DNA of 64,000 nucleotides from an uncultured Clostridia bacterium (GCA_944363505.1 CALVUD010000006.1:1-64000); one strand, 5' to 3'. Positions 32,928 through 42,177 are shown, counted from the first letter of the stretch. A program made the numbers and translations. Notes: generated by a model not told the origin, from the letters alone.

Positions 32928-34316
32928 ATGAATAAAAAAACCGTATTTTCCGCTTCCGTTGCGCTGGTGTCGACGCTTTGCGCGTTGACCCTGTCGGGTT
33001 GCAATAAAATCAAAATAGCGGAATACCCTCCTGCCAATACTTCCTTTAAGTATGCAAAGGACGACTCCGTTCCTTTTTCTTCTCTCGGAAACGCGCCCGT
33101 TAACCCCGACAGAGGTTTGCGCGGCGAAACCTACATAACTTTGGGCAGCGGCGAAGCTTTCCCCGACTCGGGTATCGACGCATACGATTATCTCGACGAA
33201 TCTCTCGCACGCTTCGCGCCCGACGACATAAAGCTGATGCAGGTTTACGTATATCTGAAAAGGCATTGTAACGAGGAACTCCCCGAATCCGCGCTGAACG
33301 AACTGAAAAGGTATCTGGAATATCTTTCGTCAAAAGGCGTCAAGGCTCTTCTGCGCTTCGCATACGAATCTTCCTCTGCCGACAAACAGGGACCGCGCAC
33401 CGGAAACGTTTTGTCGCATCTGAAAACCTTGAAAAAATTTTTCGAGGACAACGCCTCGCTGACGGATAAGAGCATATACGCTTTTCAACTCGGATTTATA
33501 GGCTTGTGGGGAGAAGGACACTCCTCGGTACACCGACTGAATACCAAAAAAATCGTGCGCGCCGTGTTCGAAAGCTTTCCTTCGGATATGTTCGTTACGG
33601 TCCGAACGCCGGAGCTGTTGAGCCTGGTTCCCGAAGAATACGAGCCGCGCGCGGGCATTCACGACGATTATCTGATCGGATACTCTCACGAATGGGGCAT
33701 GATGGATTTTTCCGATCCGAATTATCCTTTGCTTTTAAACAAATGCAAATATTCGTTGAACGACGCCGAAATGCCCTGGGGAGACCAGTCGCCGGACGGA
33801 ATGGATCTCGACGGGATACTGACCCAGGCGGTCGGATACGGGCTTAGCAGTCTGTCGATAGAACACAATTATATCGAGAACGGAAACGAGTATCTGTTAA
33901 AGCGGTGGCAAGGGATTTTCTTGGACGAAAGCTACTTTTCCGTTCGCGGTTTCCCCTATAATTTCAGCTTGTTCACCGACGGAAAAATATCGGTTTTCGA
34001 CTACCTTAAGCATCATTTGGGATACCAACTTGCGATTTCCAATCTTTCTTGCGAAAACGGAAAAGCTACTTTCCTTTTGACCAATTACGGCTTTGCCGCG
34101 CCGTTCGGATACGTTCTCAACGTGTACTCCGACGGTAGAAAAGTGTATTCGGAAGCGCTGGATTCCTTAAATATTTTTTCGGAAAAATATATAACCGCCG
34201 AGTGTTTCGGAGACACGCTGGAAATCGAATTGATTAACAACCGTTCGGGCGAAAGAGCATATCTGTATAACGATATCGAAAAAGAAAACGGGCTTAACGT
34301 TCTCCGCGTAAAATAA
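32928..34316 (+). CDS. Lipoprotein with DUF4874/DUF4832 (glycoside hydrolase-like) domains
   Basis: 462 residues. A clear lipoprotein signal (MNKKTVFSASVALVSTLC... with lipobox LSGC) fixes the start at 32928. The next part has the DUF4874 opening motif NPDRGLRGE near 60, a barrel-like domain with LMQVYVYLK, LLRFAYES and FQLGFIGLWGEGHSS, and then a DUF4832 beta domain at the C-terminus (LSCENGKATFLLTNYGFAAP). The family is predicted to be carbohydrate-active, perhaps polysaccharide-degrading; activity is unproven. No Shine-Dalgarno site is present and the -10 box lies 6 bases upstream. Confidence 0.82.
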   Translation: MNKKTVFSASVALVSTLCALTLSGCNKIKIAEYPPANTSFKYAKDDSVPFSSLGNAPVNPDRGLRGETYITLGSGEAFPDSGIDAYDYLDESLARFAPDDIKLMQVYVYLKRHCNEELPESALNELKRYLEYLSSKGVKALLRFAYESSSADKQGPRTGNVLSHLKTLKKFFEDNASLTDKSIYAFQLGFIGLWGEGHSSVHRLNTKKIVRAVFESFPSDMFVTVRTPELLSLVPEEYEPRAGIHDDYLIGYSHEWGMMDFSDPNYPLLLNKCKYSLNDAEMPWGDQSPDGMDLDGILTQAVGYGLSSLSIEHNYIENGNEYLLKRWQGIFLDESYFSVRGFPYNFSLFTDGKISVFDYLKHHLGYQLAISNLSCENGKATFLLTNYGFAAPFGYVLNVYSDGRKVYSEALDSLNIFSEKYITAECFGDTLEIELINNRSGERAYLYNDIEKENGLNVLRVK

Positions 34317-34330
34317 GCGGAAAGGAATAT

Positions 34331-34963
34331 TTATTTATTCTTGTATCTCGGGTTGTTCCTGACGACGTATACCAAAGCAAGCCCCGCTATCATTGCCGCG
34401 ACGCCGATGCCGACGATTATTACCGCCACGCGTTGATTGCGGGTAAGCGAATCGGTAACGTTGGCTTTCGGAATGTACATCTCCGTTTCCCTGCCGACAA
34501 CGCGGTAGTAATCCTCGGAGCCGCATTCCACCACTTCCACCCTGGTACCGTCGCCGAAGCTTGCCACCGTCAGCGCCGAATCTGAAGGCGCAGCTTTCAG
34601 TTCCACACTCATCCCCACTCCGTCAGCCAGCACCTTCACGGACTTGACTTCCAGATAAGAAGTTCCGTCGTAAGAAAAATAAACCTGGGCTTGTTTCAGA
34701 TACCCGGACAAACCCTGATATTCCGCAACGTACCAGCCGCCCGACAACGCGCCCAGCTTCACTTCGGCGTTTTGCGGTATCGAAGCGATCACCTCGCCGT
34801 CGGGAGCAGAGTATAACGGCGTATCGGGATACAGAGCGTAACAGGTACGCGAAGCCGCGTATGCCGCGGATATGCCGAAAACGCCGCAACCCGAAACGGC
34901 AAATACCGAAAAAGCTATTAATATGATTGCGGACAATATTAAGCCGCGTTTTAATTTATCCAT
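34331..34963 (-). CDS. Membrane-anchored SH3-like domain protein
   Basis: 210 residues. An N-terminal hydrophobic segment with a VSGCG lipobox-like sequence (residues 8-28) could be a signal peptide or anchor. The middle has an SH3-like beta domain (YALYPDTPLYSAPDGEVIASIPQNAEV... WYVAEYQGLSGYL) and a second similar copy near 105-160. A second membrane helix near 180-200 is followed by a short basic tail. This places the SH3 domains outside the cell, where such domains bind peptidoglycan. Its start overlaps the WG-repeat gene end by 13 bases, so the two are translationally coupled. Confidence 0.75.
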   Translation of the reverse strand: MDKLKRGLILSAIILIAFSVFAVSGCGVFGISAAYAASRTCYALYPDTPLYSAPDGEVIASIPQNAEVKLGALSGGWYVAEYQGLSGYLKQAQVYFSYDGTSYLEVKSVKVLADGVGMSVELKAAPSDSALTVASFGDGTRVEVVECGSEDYYRVVGRETEMYIPKANVTDSLTRNQRVAVIIVGIGVAAMIAGLALVYVVRNNPRYKNK

Positions 34964-35982
34964 CTGACGTTATCCGGGTCGTCGATATGAAGTTCGCCCC
35001 ATTTGCCGGCCTTTTTCACGCGGCATTCGCCGTTTTCCACGGCGGTGCCCGCGTCGTACGCAAACGGCACGACCGTGATACCCTCTTTATCGATATATCC
35101 GCACACTCCGCCCTTGAAAACGCAGGCGTAGCCCTCGCTGAACGAGGCGGCGCACTCGTAGATCAGAGGTATCACCACTTTCCCTTCACGGTCGATAAAT
35201 CCGAAAGCGTCCTCCGACTCCACACAGCACAGCTCGTCTTTAAAGGTAAACACGTCGTCGTATTCCGGCTTTATGACCTCGCGGCCGTCGCGCGTGGCGA
35301 AACCCCATTTGTTATTCTTGTTGATCTTGATATATTTGTCGGAAGGATGTTCCGTTCTGGGGCGTTTGGGCCTTTTGGCTTCGCGCTCCTCTTTAGTTCT
35401 CTTTTCGCTGATTCCGTCGGCGTTCCAGATGGCGGAATTTTTTTTGGGTTTGTTGTTTTTTTGCTCCGCATTGCGGTTTTTATCGCGGAAATCGCGGTTC
35501 CTGTCCTCTCTGAAATCGCGCTTTTGCTCTCTGTTATTAGGTCTGTCGCCCTGCTCGCGCTGTTCCTTGAAGTTCTTTTCGCGCTGATCGCGGTTGAAAC
35601 GGTTTTGCCCCTCTTTGCCTTTAGGGAACGTTTTTTGCATGTCTTCGCGAACGGGCTTATCCGATTTTTCCTTATCGGAACGTTGTTCGGAGGCTTTTTC
35701 GGCGGGCGGTTTAAGCCTGAGGCGCCTGTTGTTCAAAGCGCTTTTCAGTTCTCCGAGGTTCTTTTTGTCGAAAGAATAGATGCGGTAAAAGTCTTTTTCT
35801 TCTCTGACCACCACGTCCATGACGGTGCTGATGCCCGCGCCGGTGAGTTTTTGGGCGACTTCGTCGCCAAGCTTAAGGAAGTCTATTCCGAGCGCGAGAA
35901 TCGCCGAATCATACGGAGGTACGTAGGACGGATCCGGCGTAAAGCGTTTTTTATGAAAAGGTTTGTGTTTGTTGTTAGGCAT
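34951..35982 (-). CDS. WG-repeat protein with an RNA-polymerase-alpha-CTD-like domain
   Basis: 343 residues in three parts. About residues 20-90 look like the helix-hairpin-helix C-terminal domain of RNA polymerase alpha (ILALGIDFLKLGDEVAQKLTGAGISTVMDVV..., LGELKSALNNR). Residues 95-220 are a low-complexity, highly charged linker of Arg, Asp, Asn, Lys and Glu. Residues 225-335 hold WG repeats (KWGFATRDGREVI, AFGFIDREGKVVI, VCGYIDKEGITVV, KWGEL). No signal peptide is present. The ATG at 35982 follows AAAGGGAG. The combination suggests a cytoplasmic, nucleic-acid-associated protein, but its role is unknown. Confidence 0.75.
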   Translation of the reverse strand: MPNNKHKPFHKKRFTPDPSYVPPYDSAILALGIDFLKLGDEVAQKLTGAGISTVMDVVVREEKDFYRIYSFDKKNLGELKSALNNRRLRLKPPAEKASEQRSDKEKSDKPVREDMQKTFPKGKEGQNRFNRDQREKNFKEQREQGDRPNNREQKRDFREDRNRDFRDKNRNAEQKNNKPKKNSAIWNADGISEKRTKEEREAKRPKRPRTEHPSDKYIKINKNNKWGFATRDGREVIKPEYDDVFTFKDELCCVESEDAFGFIDREGKVVIPLIYECAASFSEGYACVFKGGVCGYIDKEGITVVPFAYDAGTAVENGECRVKKAGKWGELHIDDPDNVRWIN

Positions 35983-36002
35983 ATTCTCCCTTTCCCCGTT
36001 CG

Positions 36003-36026
36003 GCGGGAGCGCGTGCGCGCTCCCGC
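36003..36026. terminator. Hairpin between hydA and the WG-repeat gene
   Basis: A perfect 10-bp GC-rich stem (GCGGGAGCGC and complement) with a 4-base loop, 16 bases past the hydA stop. It lacks a T run, so it may only weaken transcription or protect the hydA mRNA 3' end. Confidence 0.55.
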
Positions 36027-36041
36027 TTCCATCCGGGAAAA

Positions 36042-37790
36042 TCAATAATTGTTTCTCTTAATATAAGAGGTATGCAGTATCTTGTGAGCCTTGTGTCCGT
36101 TAGGCTCGCCGAGATAGGTTTCGTAAAGCTCTTTGACGGCGGGGTTATCGTGCGATTTTCTGTACTTCATCGCCTTGTCCGCCGCATAAATCGAGCCGGC
36201 GCGGATAGCGCGGATATCGTTGTTGTTGCGAACGTACGCGCTCTTTATCGGCTGTCCGCCGCCGTTAACGCAACCGCCGGGGCAACTCATTATCTCGATA
36301 AACTGATAATCGGCTTCGCCGTTTCTGATTTTATCCATCAGTATCTTGGCGTTGGCGAGTCCGCTGGCTACGGCGACTTTTACGGTCTTGCCGGCGATCT
36401 TGACGCTCGCCTCTTTGATGCCTTCGGTGCCGCGTACCGCGGTATAGTCGATCTTCTTCAGATCCTTTCCTTCCAGCACGTCCGCAACGGTTCTGAGCGC
36501 CGCTTCCATAACGCCGCCGGTAGCTCCGAATATTACGCCGGCGCCCGTCGAAATTCCCAACGGTACGTCAAACTGACCGTCCTCGAGTTCCTCGAAGATT
36601 ATGCCCTGATGCTTGATAAGTTTTGCCAGTTCGCGGGTCGTCAAAGTGATGTCGATGTCGGGTACGCCCGCCGCGGACTGATCGGGTCTGCCCTTTTCGA
36701 ACTTCTTCGCGGTACAAGGCATGACCGAAACGACGACGATGTTTTGGGGATCCACACCGAGTTTTTCCGCATAATAGGTTTTGCATACGGCGCCGAACAT
36801 CTGTTGCGGAGATTTGCAGGTGGACAGATGATCGATAAGATCGGGGTAATTGTGCTCGACATACTTGATCCATGCGGGAGAGCAGCTTGTCAGCATCGGC
36901 AGTTTGCCGCCGCCGTTGAGCCTCGAAATGAATTCGGTGCCCTCTTCCATTATCGTAAGGTCCGCCGCGAAATCGACGTCAAAGACGTCGTGGAAGCCGA
37001 GCTTCCTGAGCGCGGTAACCATTTTGCCCTCGACGTTGGTGCCGATGGGATATCCGAATTCCTCGCCGAGTCCTACTCTTACCGAAGGAGCGGTACCCAC
37101 GATAACGCGCTTGGAGGTGTCGGCCAGAGCGCTGAGTACGTCGTCGATCTCCTCTCTTTCGTGAAGCGCGCCCACGGGACAGGCGGCTATGCACTGACCG
37201 CAGCCCACGCAGGGAACGTCGGCGAGATCCTTTTCGAACGCGCAACCGATATGAGTATCGAATCCGCGCGCGTTGGGACCTATGACCGCGATGCCCTGAT
37301 AGTTTTTGCACGCCGCCACGCATCTGCGGCACAAAACGCATTTATCGTTGTCGCGCACGATATAGGGCGTCGAAGTGTCGAGAGGATAAGTGTTGGTGGA
37401 ACCCGCATATTTTTTCTCGTCGCACCTGAGTTCCTCGGAAAGCTTCTGCAATTCGCAGTTACCGTTTCTGACGCAGGACAAACACTCTTTTTTATGGTCC
37501 GAAAGAATGAGTTCCACGGTGGTTTTGCGCGAGTCGAGCACACGTTTGGAATTGGTTACGACTTCCATGCCTTCGGAAACGGGATACACGCAGGACGCGA
37601 CCAGACTCCTGGCGCCCTTAACCTCGACCACGCACACGCGGCAAGCGCCTATCGCGTTAATGTCTCTGAGGTAGCAAAGCGTAGGAATTCTGATGCCCGC
37701 TTTCTTTGCGGCGTCCAGTACCGTCGTGCCTTCGGGTACGCTGACCGCCTGACCGTTAATTTTCAGATTTATCATTTTAACGTCTTCCAT
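36042..37790 (-). CDS. hydA: [FeFe] hydrogenase catalytic subunit HydA (NADH/ferredoxin-linked)
   Basis: 582 residues. Order of parts: an N-terminal [2Fe-2S] domain (CYLRDINAIGACRVC near 40), a His-Cys3 [4Fe-4S] site (HKKECLSCVRNGNC near 100), two ferredoxin clusters (CVLCRRCVAAC near 150, CVGCGQCIAACPVG near 195), then the H-cluster domain with motifs TSCSPAWIK near 300, MPCTAKKFE near 355 and CPGGCVNGGGQP near 500. All H-cluster cysteines are present. With HydB and HydC it forms an electron-bifurcating complex that couples H2 to ferredoxin and NAD. AGGAGGA lies 7 bases before the ATG. Last gene of the long operon. Confidence 0.96.
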   Translation of the reverse strand: MEDVKMINLKINGQAVSVPEGTTVLDAAKKAGIRIPTLCYLRDINAIGACRVCVVEVKGARSLVASCVYPVSEGMEVVTNSKRVLDSRKTTVELILSDHKKECLSCVRNGNCELQKLSEELRCDEKKYAGSTNTYPLDTSTPYIVRDNDKCVLCRRCVAACKNYQGIAVIGPNARGFDTHIGCAFEKDLADVPCVGCGQCIAACPVGALHEREEIDDVLSALADTSKRVIVGTAPSVRVGLGEEFGYPIGTNVEGKMVTALRKLGFHDVFDVDFAADLTIMEEGTEFISRLNGGGKLPMLTSCSPAWIKYVEHNYPDLIDHLSTCKSPQQMFGAVCKTYYAEKLGVDPQNIVVVSVMPCTAKKFEKGRPDQSAAGVPDIDITLTTRELAKLIKHQGIIFEELEDGQFDVPLGISTGAGVIFGATGGVMEAALRTVADVLEGKDLKKIDYTAVRGTEGIKEASVKIAGKTVKVAVASGLANAKILMDKIRNGEADYQFIEIMSCPGGCVNGGGQPIKSAYVRNNNDIRAIRAGSIYAADKAMKYRKSHDNPAVKELYETYLGEPNGHKAHKILHTSYIKRNNY

Positions 37791-37802
37791 ATCTCGTTCC
37801 TC

Positions 37803-39596
37803 CTACTTCCTTATGATGGCGCCGAACTTGCATTTTTCCATACATACGCCGCACTTGATACACTTCGTCTTGTCGATGACGTGCTTTTCCTTGACCTTGC
37901 CGGTGATGGCGCCGACGGGGCAGTTACGCGCGCAGAGCGTACAGCCTTTGCACTGATCGGTAACTTCGTAGCTGAGCAGCGCTTTGCATACGCCCGCGGG
38001 GCAGCGTTTGTCCACGATGTGCGCGATATATTCGTCGCGGAAGTATCTCAACGTGCTGAGCACGGGGTTGGGAGCCGTCTGTCCCAGTCCGCACAACGCG
38101 TTGTCCTTGATGTAATAGCACAGCTTTTCCATTTCGTCCAGGTCTTCCAGAGTACCGTTTCCGGAGGTAATTTTGTTAAGATACTCCAAAAGTCTGGTCG
38201 TACCTATACGGCAGGGCGTGCACTTGCCGCAGCTTTCGTCCTTGGTGAACTCCAGGAAGAACTTAGCTATATCGACCATACAGTTGTTCTCGTCCATAAC
38301 GATCAGTCCGCCCGAGCCCATGATAGAGCCGATCGCCGCCAGGTTCTCGTAATCGATCGGAACGTCGATAAGTTGAGCGGGTATACAGCCGCCGGAAGGT
38401 CCGCCGGTCTGAGCCGCTTTGAACTTCTTGCCGTTGGGTATGCCGCCGCCGATGTCCTCTATGACAGTCCTCAGCGTGGTGCCCATCGGGATCTCGACCA
38501 GACCAGTGTTGACGATCTTGCCTCCCAGAGCGAACACCTTGGTGCCCTTGCTCTTTTCGGAGCCCATCGAAGCGAACCAGTCGGCGCCCTTCAGAATGAT
38601 CTGGGCGACGTTGGCGTAGGTTTCGACGTTATTCAGGATCGTGGGCTTGCCGAACAGACCCTTGTTCGCGGGGAACGGAGGACGGGGACGCGGCTCGCCG
38701 CGCTTGCCCTCGATCGAGGTCATCAGCGCCGTTTCCTCGCCGCAGACGAACGCGCCGGAACCCAGACGAACCTCGAGGTCGAAGTCGAATCCCGAGTCGA
38801 GAATGTTCTTGCCCAGCAGTCCGTATTCTTTCGCCTGTTCTATCGCTATGCGTATGCGCTGAACGGCTATCGGGTATTCGGCGCGGATATATATGTATCC
38901 CTGGCAGGAGCCTATCGCGTAAGCGGCGATAGCCATAGCCTCGATTACCGAATGAGGATCGCCTTCCAGAATACTTCTGTCCATGAACGCGCCGGGGTCG
39001 CCCTCGTCGGCGTTGCAGCAAACGTACTTGATCCCCGTTTCGTCGGGTTTGGCGTTACGGCAGAACTGCCATTTGAGTCCGGTCGGGAAACCCGCGCCGC
39101 CTCTGCCGCGCAGACCGCTCGCCTTGATGACGTCGATGACTTCCTGAGGCTGCATCTCGGTCAGAACTTTGATGAGCGCCTGATAACCGTCGTAAGCGAT
39201 GTACTCGTCGATGTTTTCGGGGTTTATAACGCCGCAGTTCCTGAGCGCGACGCGCGTTTGTTTTTTATAAAAGTTGGTTTCCGACAAAGCCTTGGTAATC
39301 TCCTCGGTTTTGTGGTCCTTGTAAAGCAGACGGCGTACCAGTCTGCCCTTGATAAGGTGTTCGGAAATCAGTTCCGGGACGTCGTCCACGGTAACGTGGC
39401 TGTAAAACGAGCCTTCGGGATAGATGATGACGACGGGACCTACGGCGCACAGTCCGAAACAACCCGTCTTGACGAGCATGACTTCCTCGGACAGCTTGTT
39501 TTCGGCAATCTGCTTCTGGAAAGCGTCGTAAATCTCGCCGCTGTGATTGGAATGGCAACCCGTGCCTCCGCAAACCAATACGGTACTTCTGAACAT
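37803..39596 (-). CDS. hydB: Electron-bifurcating hydrogenase subunit HydB (NuoF-like)
   Basis: 597 residues. An N-terminal thioredoxin-like [2Fe-2S] domain (VCGGTGCHS, TGCFGLC) is followed by the NuoF core with GLRGRGGAGFPTGLKW (FMN/NADH site, near 165-180), NADEGDPGAFMDRSILEGDPH near 200 and the [4Fe-4S] site SCGKCTPCRIG near 460. Two C-terminal ferredoxin clusters are CKGCTLCARNC and CIKCGVCMEKC. This is the subunit that binds FMN and NAD(H) and is the likely bifurcation site. It sits 12 bases before hydA. Confidence 0.95.
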   Translation of the reverse strand: MFRSTVLVCGGTGCHSNHSGEIYDAFQKQIAENKLSEEVMLVKTGCFGLCAVGPVVIIYPEGSFYSHVTVDDVPELISEHLIKGRLVRRLLYKDHKTEEITKALSETNFYKKQTRVALRNCGVINPENIDEYIAYDGYQALIKVLTEMQPQEVIDVIKASGLRGRGGAGFPTGLKWQFCRNAKPDETGIKYVCCNADEGDPGAFMDRSILEGDPHSVIEAMAIAAYAIGSCQGYIYIRAEYPIAVQRIRIAIEQAKEYGLLGKNILDSGFDFDLEVRLGSGAFVCGEETALMTSIEGKRGEPRPRPPFPANKGLFGKPTILNNVETYANVAQIILKGADWFASMGSEKSKGTKVFALGGKIVNTGLVEIPMGTTLRTVIEDIGGGIPNGKKFKAAQTGGPSGGCIPAQLIDVPIDYENLAAIGSIMGSGGLIVMDENNCMVDIAKFFLEFTKDESCGKCTPCRIGTTRLLEYLNKITSGNGTLEDLDEMEKLCYYIKDNALCGLGQTAPNPVLSTLRYFRDEYIAHIVDKRCPAGVCKALLSYEVTDQCKGCTLCARNCPVGAITGKVKEKHVIDKTKCIKCGVCMEKCKFGAIIRK

Positions 39597-39606
39597 ATGC
39601 TCCCTC

Positions 39607-39978
39607 CTATTGCTCTCCGATAAGGTATTCGTTCACGACCTGACCGCCGACGATATGACGAGTGAAGATTTCCTTCGCCTTCTCGGGATCGACCTTGACG
39701 TAAGTGACCTTTTCTTCGCCGGGTACGAATACTTCGACGATGGGTTCGAGCTTGCACATTCCAAGACAGCCCGTGCGCGTAACCTTTACGTTATGCAAAC
39801 CCTTTGCGGCGACCAAATCGACGAACTCGTTGAACACGGGTCTGGCGCCCGCGGCGATACCGCAGGTTGCCATACCGACGACTATGCGCGTTTCGAGTTC
39901 GGCGTCGGAATTGTCGCGGTTGACGATCCGGGCCTGCATCTGATCCCTGATCGCCTTGATGTCGGCTATTGATTTCAT
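39607..39978 (-). CDS. Thioredoxin-like [2Fe-2S] ferredoxin (HydD-like)
   Basis: 123 residues with the [2Fe-2S] thioredoxin-like fold: first Cys pair in VGMATCGIAAGAR (one Cys seen, the second position is not a clear Cys), second pair in RTGCLGMCKLEP. One of the four usual ligands may be missing, so cluster binding is uncertain. Such a gene is typical next to hydB in Clostridia. Its start overlaps the upstream ATPase stop by 4 bases, and hydB starts 10 bases after it. Confidence 0.82.
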   Translation of the reverse strand: MKSIADIKAIRDQMQARIVNRDNSDAELETRIVVGMATCGIAAGARPVFNEFVDLVAAKGLHNVKVTRTGCLGMCKLEPIVEVFVPGEEKVTYVKVDPEKAKEIFTRHIVGGQVVNEYLIGEQ

Positions 39979-40517
39979 AAAACTGTACCTCCGTTGATAC
40001 TATCGATATTTTCTTTGAGTAGGTTCCTTAAAAAGGATATGATCTCGGGTGAATTTATGGGTATGTCTCCCAGTTCGGCTTTGATCTCGCGGGTGTCGAA
40101 AGTAAACGAGCGACCGTTTACCGTATAAACCCATACGAAATCGATATCGGGACCGAGTAACGTAACCGCCGTATCTGAAATGTCGCCCAAAGGCGCGCGG
40201 TCAATGGAATCTATCACGAATCGCGCCGTTACGCGCGTGCCCCGTCCCGGCTCGGACTCTATTTCGAAACTGCCTCCGGTCATCTCCGCCGCGTCCTTGA
40301 ACAGCGGTATCCCCATTCCAACTTTGCGCGTGGTGCGCGTCGTAGTGAACGGATCGGTGACCTTTTCCAGGAAATCTTTGCTCATTCCTTTGCCGTTGTC
40401 GGTTATCGTTACGGTCAGAATATTGTCCGCCGCCGTAACGGTTATCTCGATAAGGCTTGCTTTCGCCTTGACCGAGTTTTCGGCGATATCCAGAATGTTC
40501 AGCGCGATCTCCCTCAT
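39975..40517 (-). CDS. HATPase-fold ATP-binding protein of the hyd operon
   Basis: 180 residues. The GHKL ATPase motifs are complete: N box NILDIAENSVKA near 8, DNGKGMS near 40, TTRKVGMGIPLFKDAAEMTGG lid near 65 and a GRGTRVTARF G2 box near 90. It lacks a phospho-acceptor domain and any sensor, so it is not an orthodox histidine kinase. A similar gene is found between hydC and hydB in many Clostridia. It could be a kinase or anti-factor in redox signalling, alongside a second such protein at 43423. Confidence 0.8.
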   Translation of the reverse strand: MREIALNILDIAENSVKAKASLIEITVTAADNILTVTITDNGKGMSKDFLEKVTDPFTTTRTTRKVGMGIPLFKDAAEMTGGSFEIESEPGRGTRVTARFVIDSIDRAPLGDISDTAVTLLGPDIDFVWVYTVNGRSFTFDTREIKAELGDIPINSPEIISFLRNLLKENIDSINGGTVL

Positions 40518-40521
40518 TTAT

Positions 40522-41019
40522 TTACATATACTCCCTGAGTATGCCGTCCAGTTGATCGGTAGTCAGCTTGCCGTAAACGTTGGAGTTTATGGTCATGACG
40601 GGCGCAAGACCGCAGCAACCTATGCAACGGGTTTCGATAAGGCTGAATCTGCCGTCCTCGGTACATTCGCCGGAATCGACTCCCAGCTTAGTTTTAAGCG
40701 CGTTGATTATGTCGCCGGCGCCCTTTACGTAACAAGCGGTTCCCAGACATACCGCGACCTGATATGCGCCGCGGGGCTGTAAAGTAAATTGTGCGTAAAA
40801 CGTGGCTACGCCGAACACTTCCTCCAGCGAAACGTTCATTTTTTCGGCGATACGCTTTTGAACCTCGATGGGAAGATAACCGTAAATGTCCTGCGCGTTC
40901 TGAAGCGCGGGCATCAGTCCGCCGGGGACGGATTTGAGTTCTTCCAACTTGGCGTCCAAAGCCTTTGCCTGTTCCGGAGTTTCGGAAAAGGGTAACTTTG
41001 TCAACTTGATCTTTGCCAT
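40522..41019 (-). CDS. hydC: Electron-bifurcating hydrogenase subunit HydC (NuoE-like)
   Basis: 165 residues with the NuoE [2Fe-2S] thioredoxin-like fold. An N-terminal helical part (LPIEVQKRIAEKMN near 55) is followed by the four-cysteine cluster site: CLGTACYVKG near 95-100 and RCIGCCGLAPV near 135. The start ATG at 41019 is preferred over an in-frame ATG 12 bases upstream, because that upstream start sits within the ribosome site itself (GGAGG). A gap of 130 bases separates it from the PHP gene, so an internal promoter is possible. Confidence 0.93.
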   Translation of the reverse strand: MAKIKLTKLPFSETPEQAKALDAKLEELKSVPGGLMPALQNAQDIYGYLPIEVQKRIAEKMNVSLEEVFGVATFYAQFTLQPRGAYQVAVCLGTACYVKGAGDIINALKTKLGVDSGECTEDGRFSLIETRCIGCCGLAPVMTINSNVYGKLTTDQLDGILREYM

Positions 41020-41151
41020 TGATTCCTCCATAGAAATGTCGTATGAGTGTAACGCGCATATGCGCGCTATGCAATTATAGCATAATAATGTCGGATTGAA
41101 AAGAGTTATCGTTTAAAAAAATCGTCGTTTTATAAAAAAATTCCCTTGCGT

Positions 41152-41853
41152 TCAGTCGTTCCGTTTCCGTTCGGTATCGCCGCGCAAGACCGTTATCAGC
41201 GCGGAAGCGCTTTTTTCGGGCAAATCGATAAAACTGCGGTATTTCCCGATATCCGCAAGTACGTGAGCGTCGGAAGAACGCAAAACGGATCTGTCCGCGA
41301 ATTCTCCGGCGTCGCCCCCTCCCGTAAACTCCACGACGCGGTATTCCTCGGGCACCGCCCCGAGTACCGCCGCCATTCCGTAATAATATCTGTCGACGTG
41401 AGCCGGCACCGCGGCGCCGCCGTGCTTCAGCGCGAGTTTCCTGACCTCGACTTCGCTTATCAGCGCGCCGGTCAACAGGAGCCTTTCTTCGCTCCCGACG
41501 ATCTCGTCGTCGGAATTTATTAAAAGCTGTTCGCCGAATACGTCGGGACGGTTTTTCAGATCGGGAAAAGGGATTTCGGAAATAAACGCCTCCAGGCTGT
41601 CGGCGTCGGGGAACAGACAAAGAACGTGAACGTCCTCGTTTGTCTGTATCTCGGCGGCGGGCACGACCAGCACGTCCAGCGCTTCGCCGACCTCGACAGC
41701 CGCGCGGACGTTGCCCGCCGCGTTGTGGTCGGAAACTGCTATTATCTCCAGTCCCGCCGCCGCCGCGTACGCCACGATGTTTACGGGCGTCATCTCCCTG
41801 TCGGCGCACGGCGAAAGCGCGCTGTGAATATGAAGGTCGTACAAATAGCGCAT
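41152..41853 (-). CDS. PHP-domain phosphoesterase
   Basis: 233 residues. The four metal-binding PHP blocks are present: DLHIHSALSPC at the start, AVSDHNAAGN near 40, HGGAAVPAHVDR near 150 and SSDAHVLADIG near 195. The PHP fold covers histidinol phosphatase-like and nucleic-acid-linked phosphoesterases; the substrate is not known. PHP genes with an extra DRTGG protein and a HydS-like protein recur in clostridial hydrogenase clusters. Its start overlaps the end of the upstream DRTGG gene by one base. Confidence 0.85.
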   Translation of the reverse strand: MRYLYDLHIHSALSPCADREMTPVNIVAYAAAAGLEIIAVSDHNAAGNVRAAVEVGEALDVLVVPAAEIQTNEDVHVLCLFPDADSLEAFISEIPFPDLKNRPDVFGEQLLINSDDEIVGSEERLLLTGALISEVEVRKLALKHGGAAVPAHVDRYYYGMAAVLGAVPEEYRVVEFTGGGDAGEFADRSVLRSSDAHVLADIGKYRSFIDLPEKSASALITVLRGDTERKRND

Positions 41854-42170
41854 TATTTTATCGCCTTGACCGCTTCGTAAACCGGCAAATCGGTTACTAT
41901 CATGTTCAGTCCTTTGTCGACGACTTTCGCCCTCAGCGTTTCGTCCGGTTCAACCCCTTCGCAAAGTACCGTCAGCGAAATATCGGCAAGCGTCTGGACT
42001 GCCGCCACGTTTTGATTGTTCATCACCGTGAACCACACCGAATCGGCGGGAGCCTTGGAAATCACGTTGCTTAAAAAATCGCCGCAATACCCGCCGACAA
42101 CCTCGCGTTCGGGTTCCTCAAGATGTATTATCCGGGCGCCTAAATCCTCGATTATACTTTTTATGTTCAT
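41853..42170 (-). CDS. DRTGG-like domain protein (first copy)
   Basis: 105 residues, an alpha/beta domain of the DRTGG type as found in sensory hydrogenase operons (DIIEDLGARIIHLEEP-like start, GGYCGDFLSNVISKAP near 27, WFTVMNNQNVAAVQTLADIS near 46, MIVTDLPVYEAV near 90). DRTGG domains are thought to bind a ligand, perhaps a nucleotide. It lies 7 bases after hydS and overlaps the PHP gene by one base, so it is translated with its neighbours. Confidence 0.78.
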   Translation of the reverse strand: MNIKSIIEDLGARIIHLEEPEREVVGGYCGDFLSNVISKAPADSVWFTVMNNQNVAAVQTLADISLTVLCEGVEPDETLRAKVVDKGLNMIVTDLPVYEAVKAIK

Positions 42171-42177
42171 TGTTTAT

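Noticed and set aside
36072..39623. A plus-strand open frame of more than 1100 codons opposite the hydA and hydB genes
   Set aside because: It is the antisense shadow of two certain hydrogenase genes; strong codon bias leaves few stops in that frame. It has no ribosome site and no recognisable protein.
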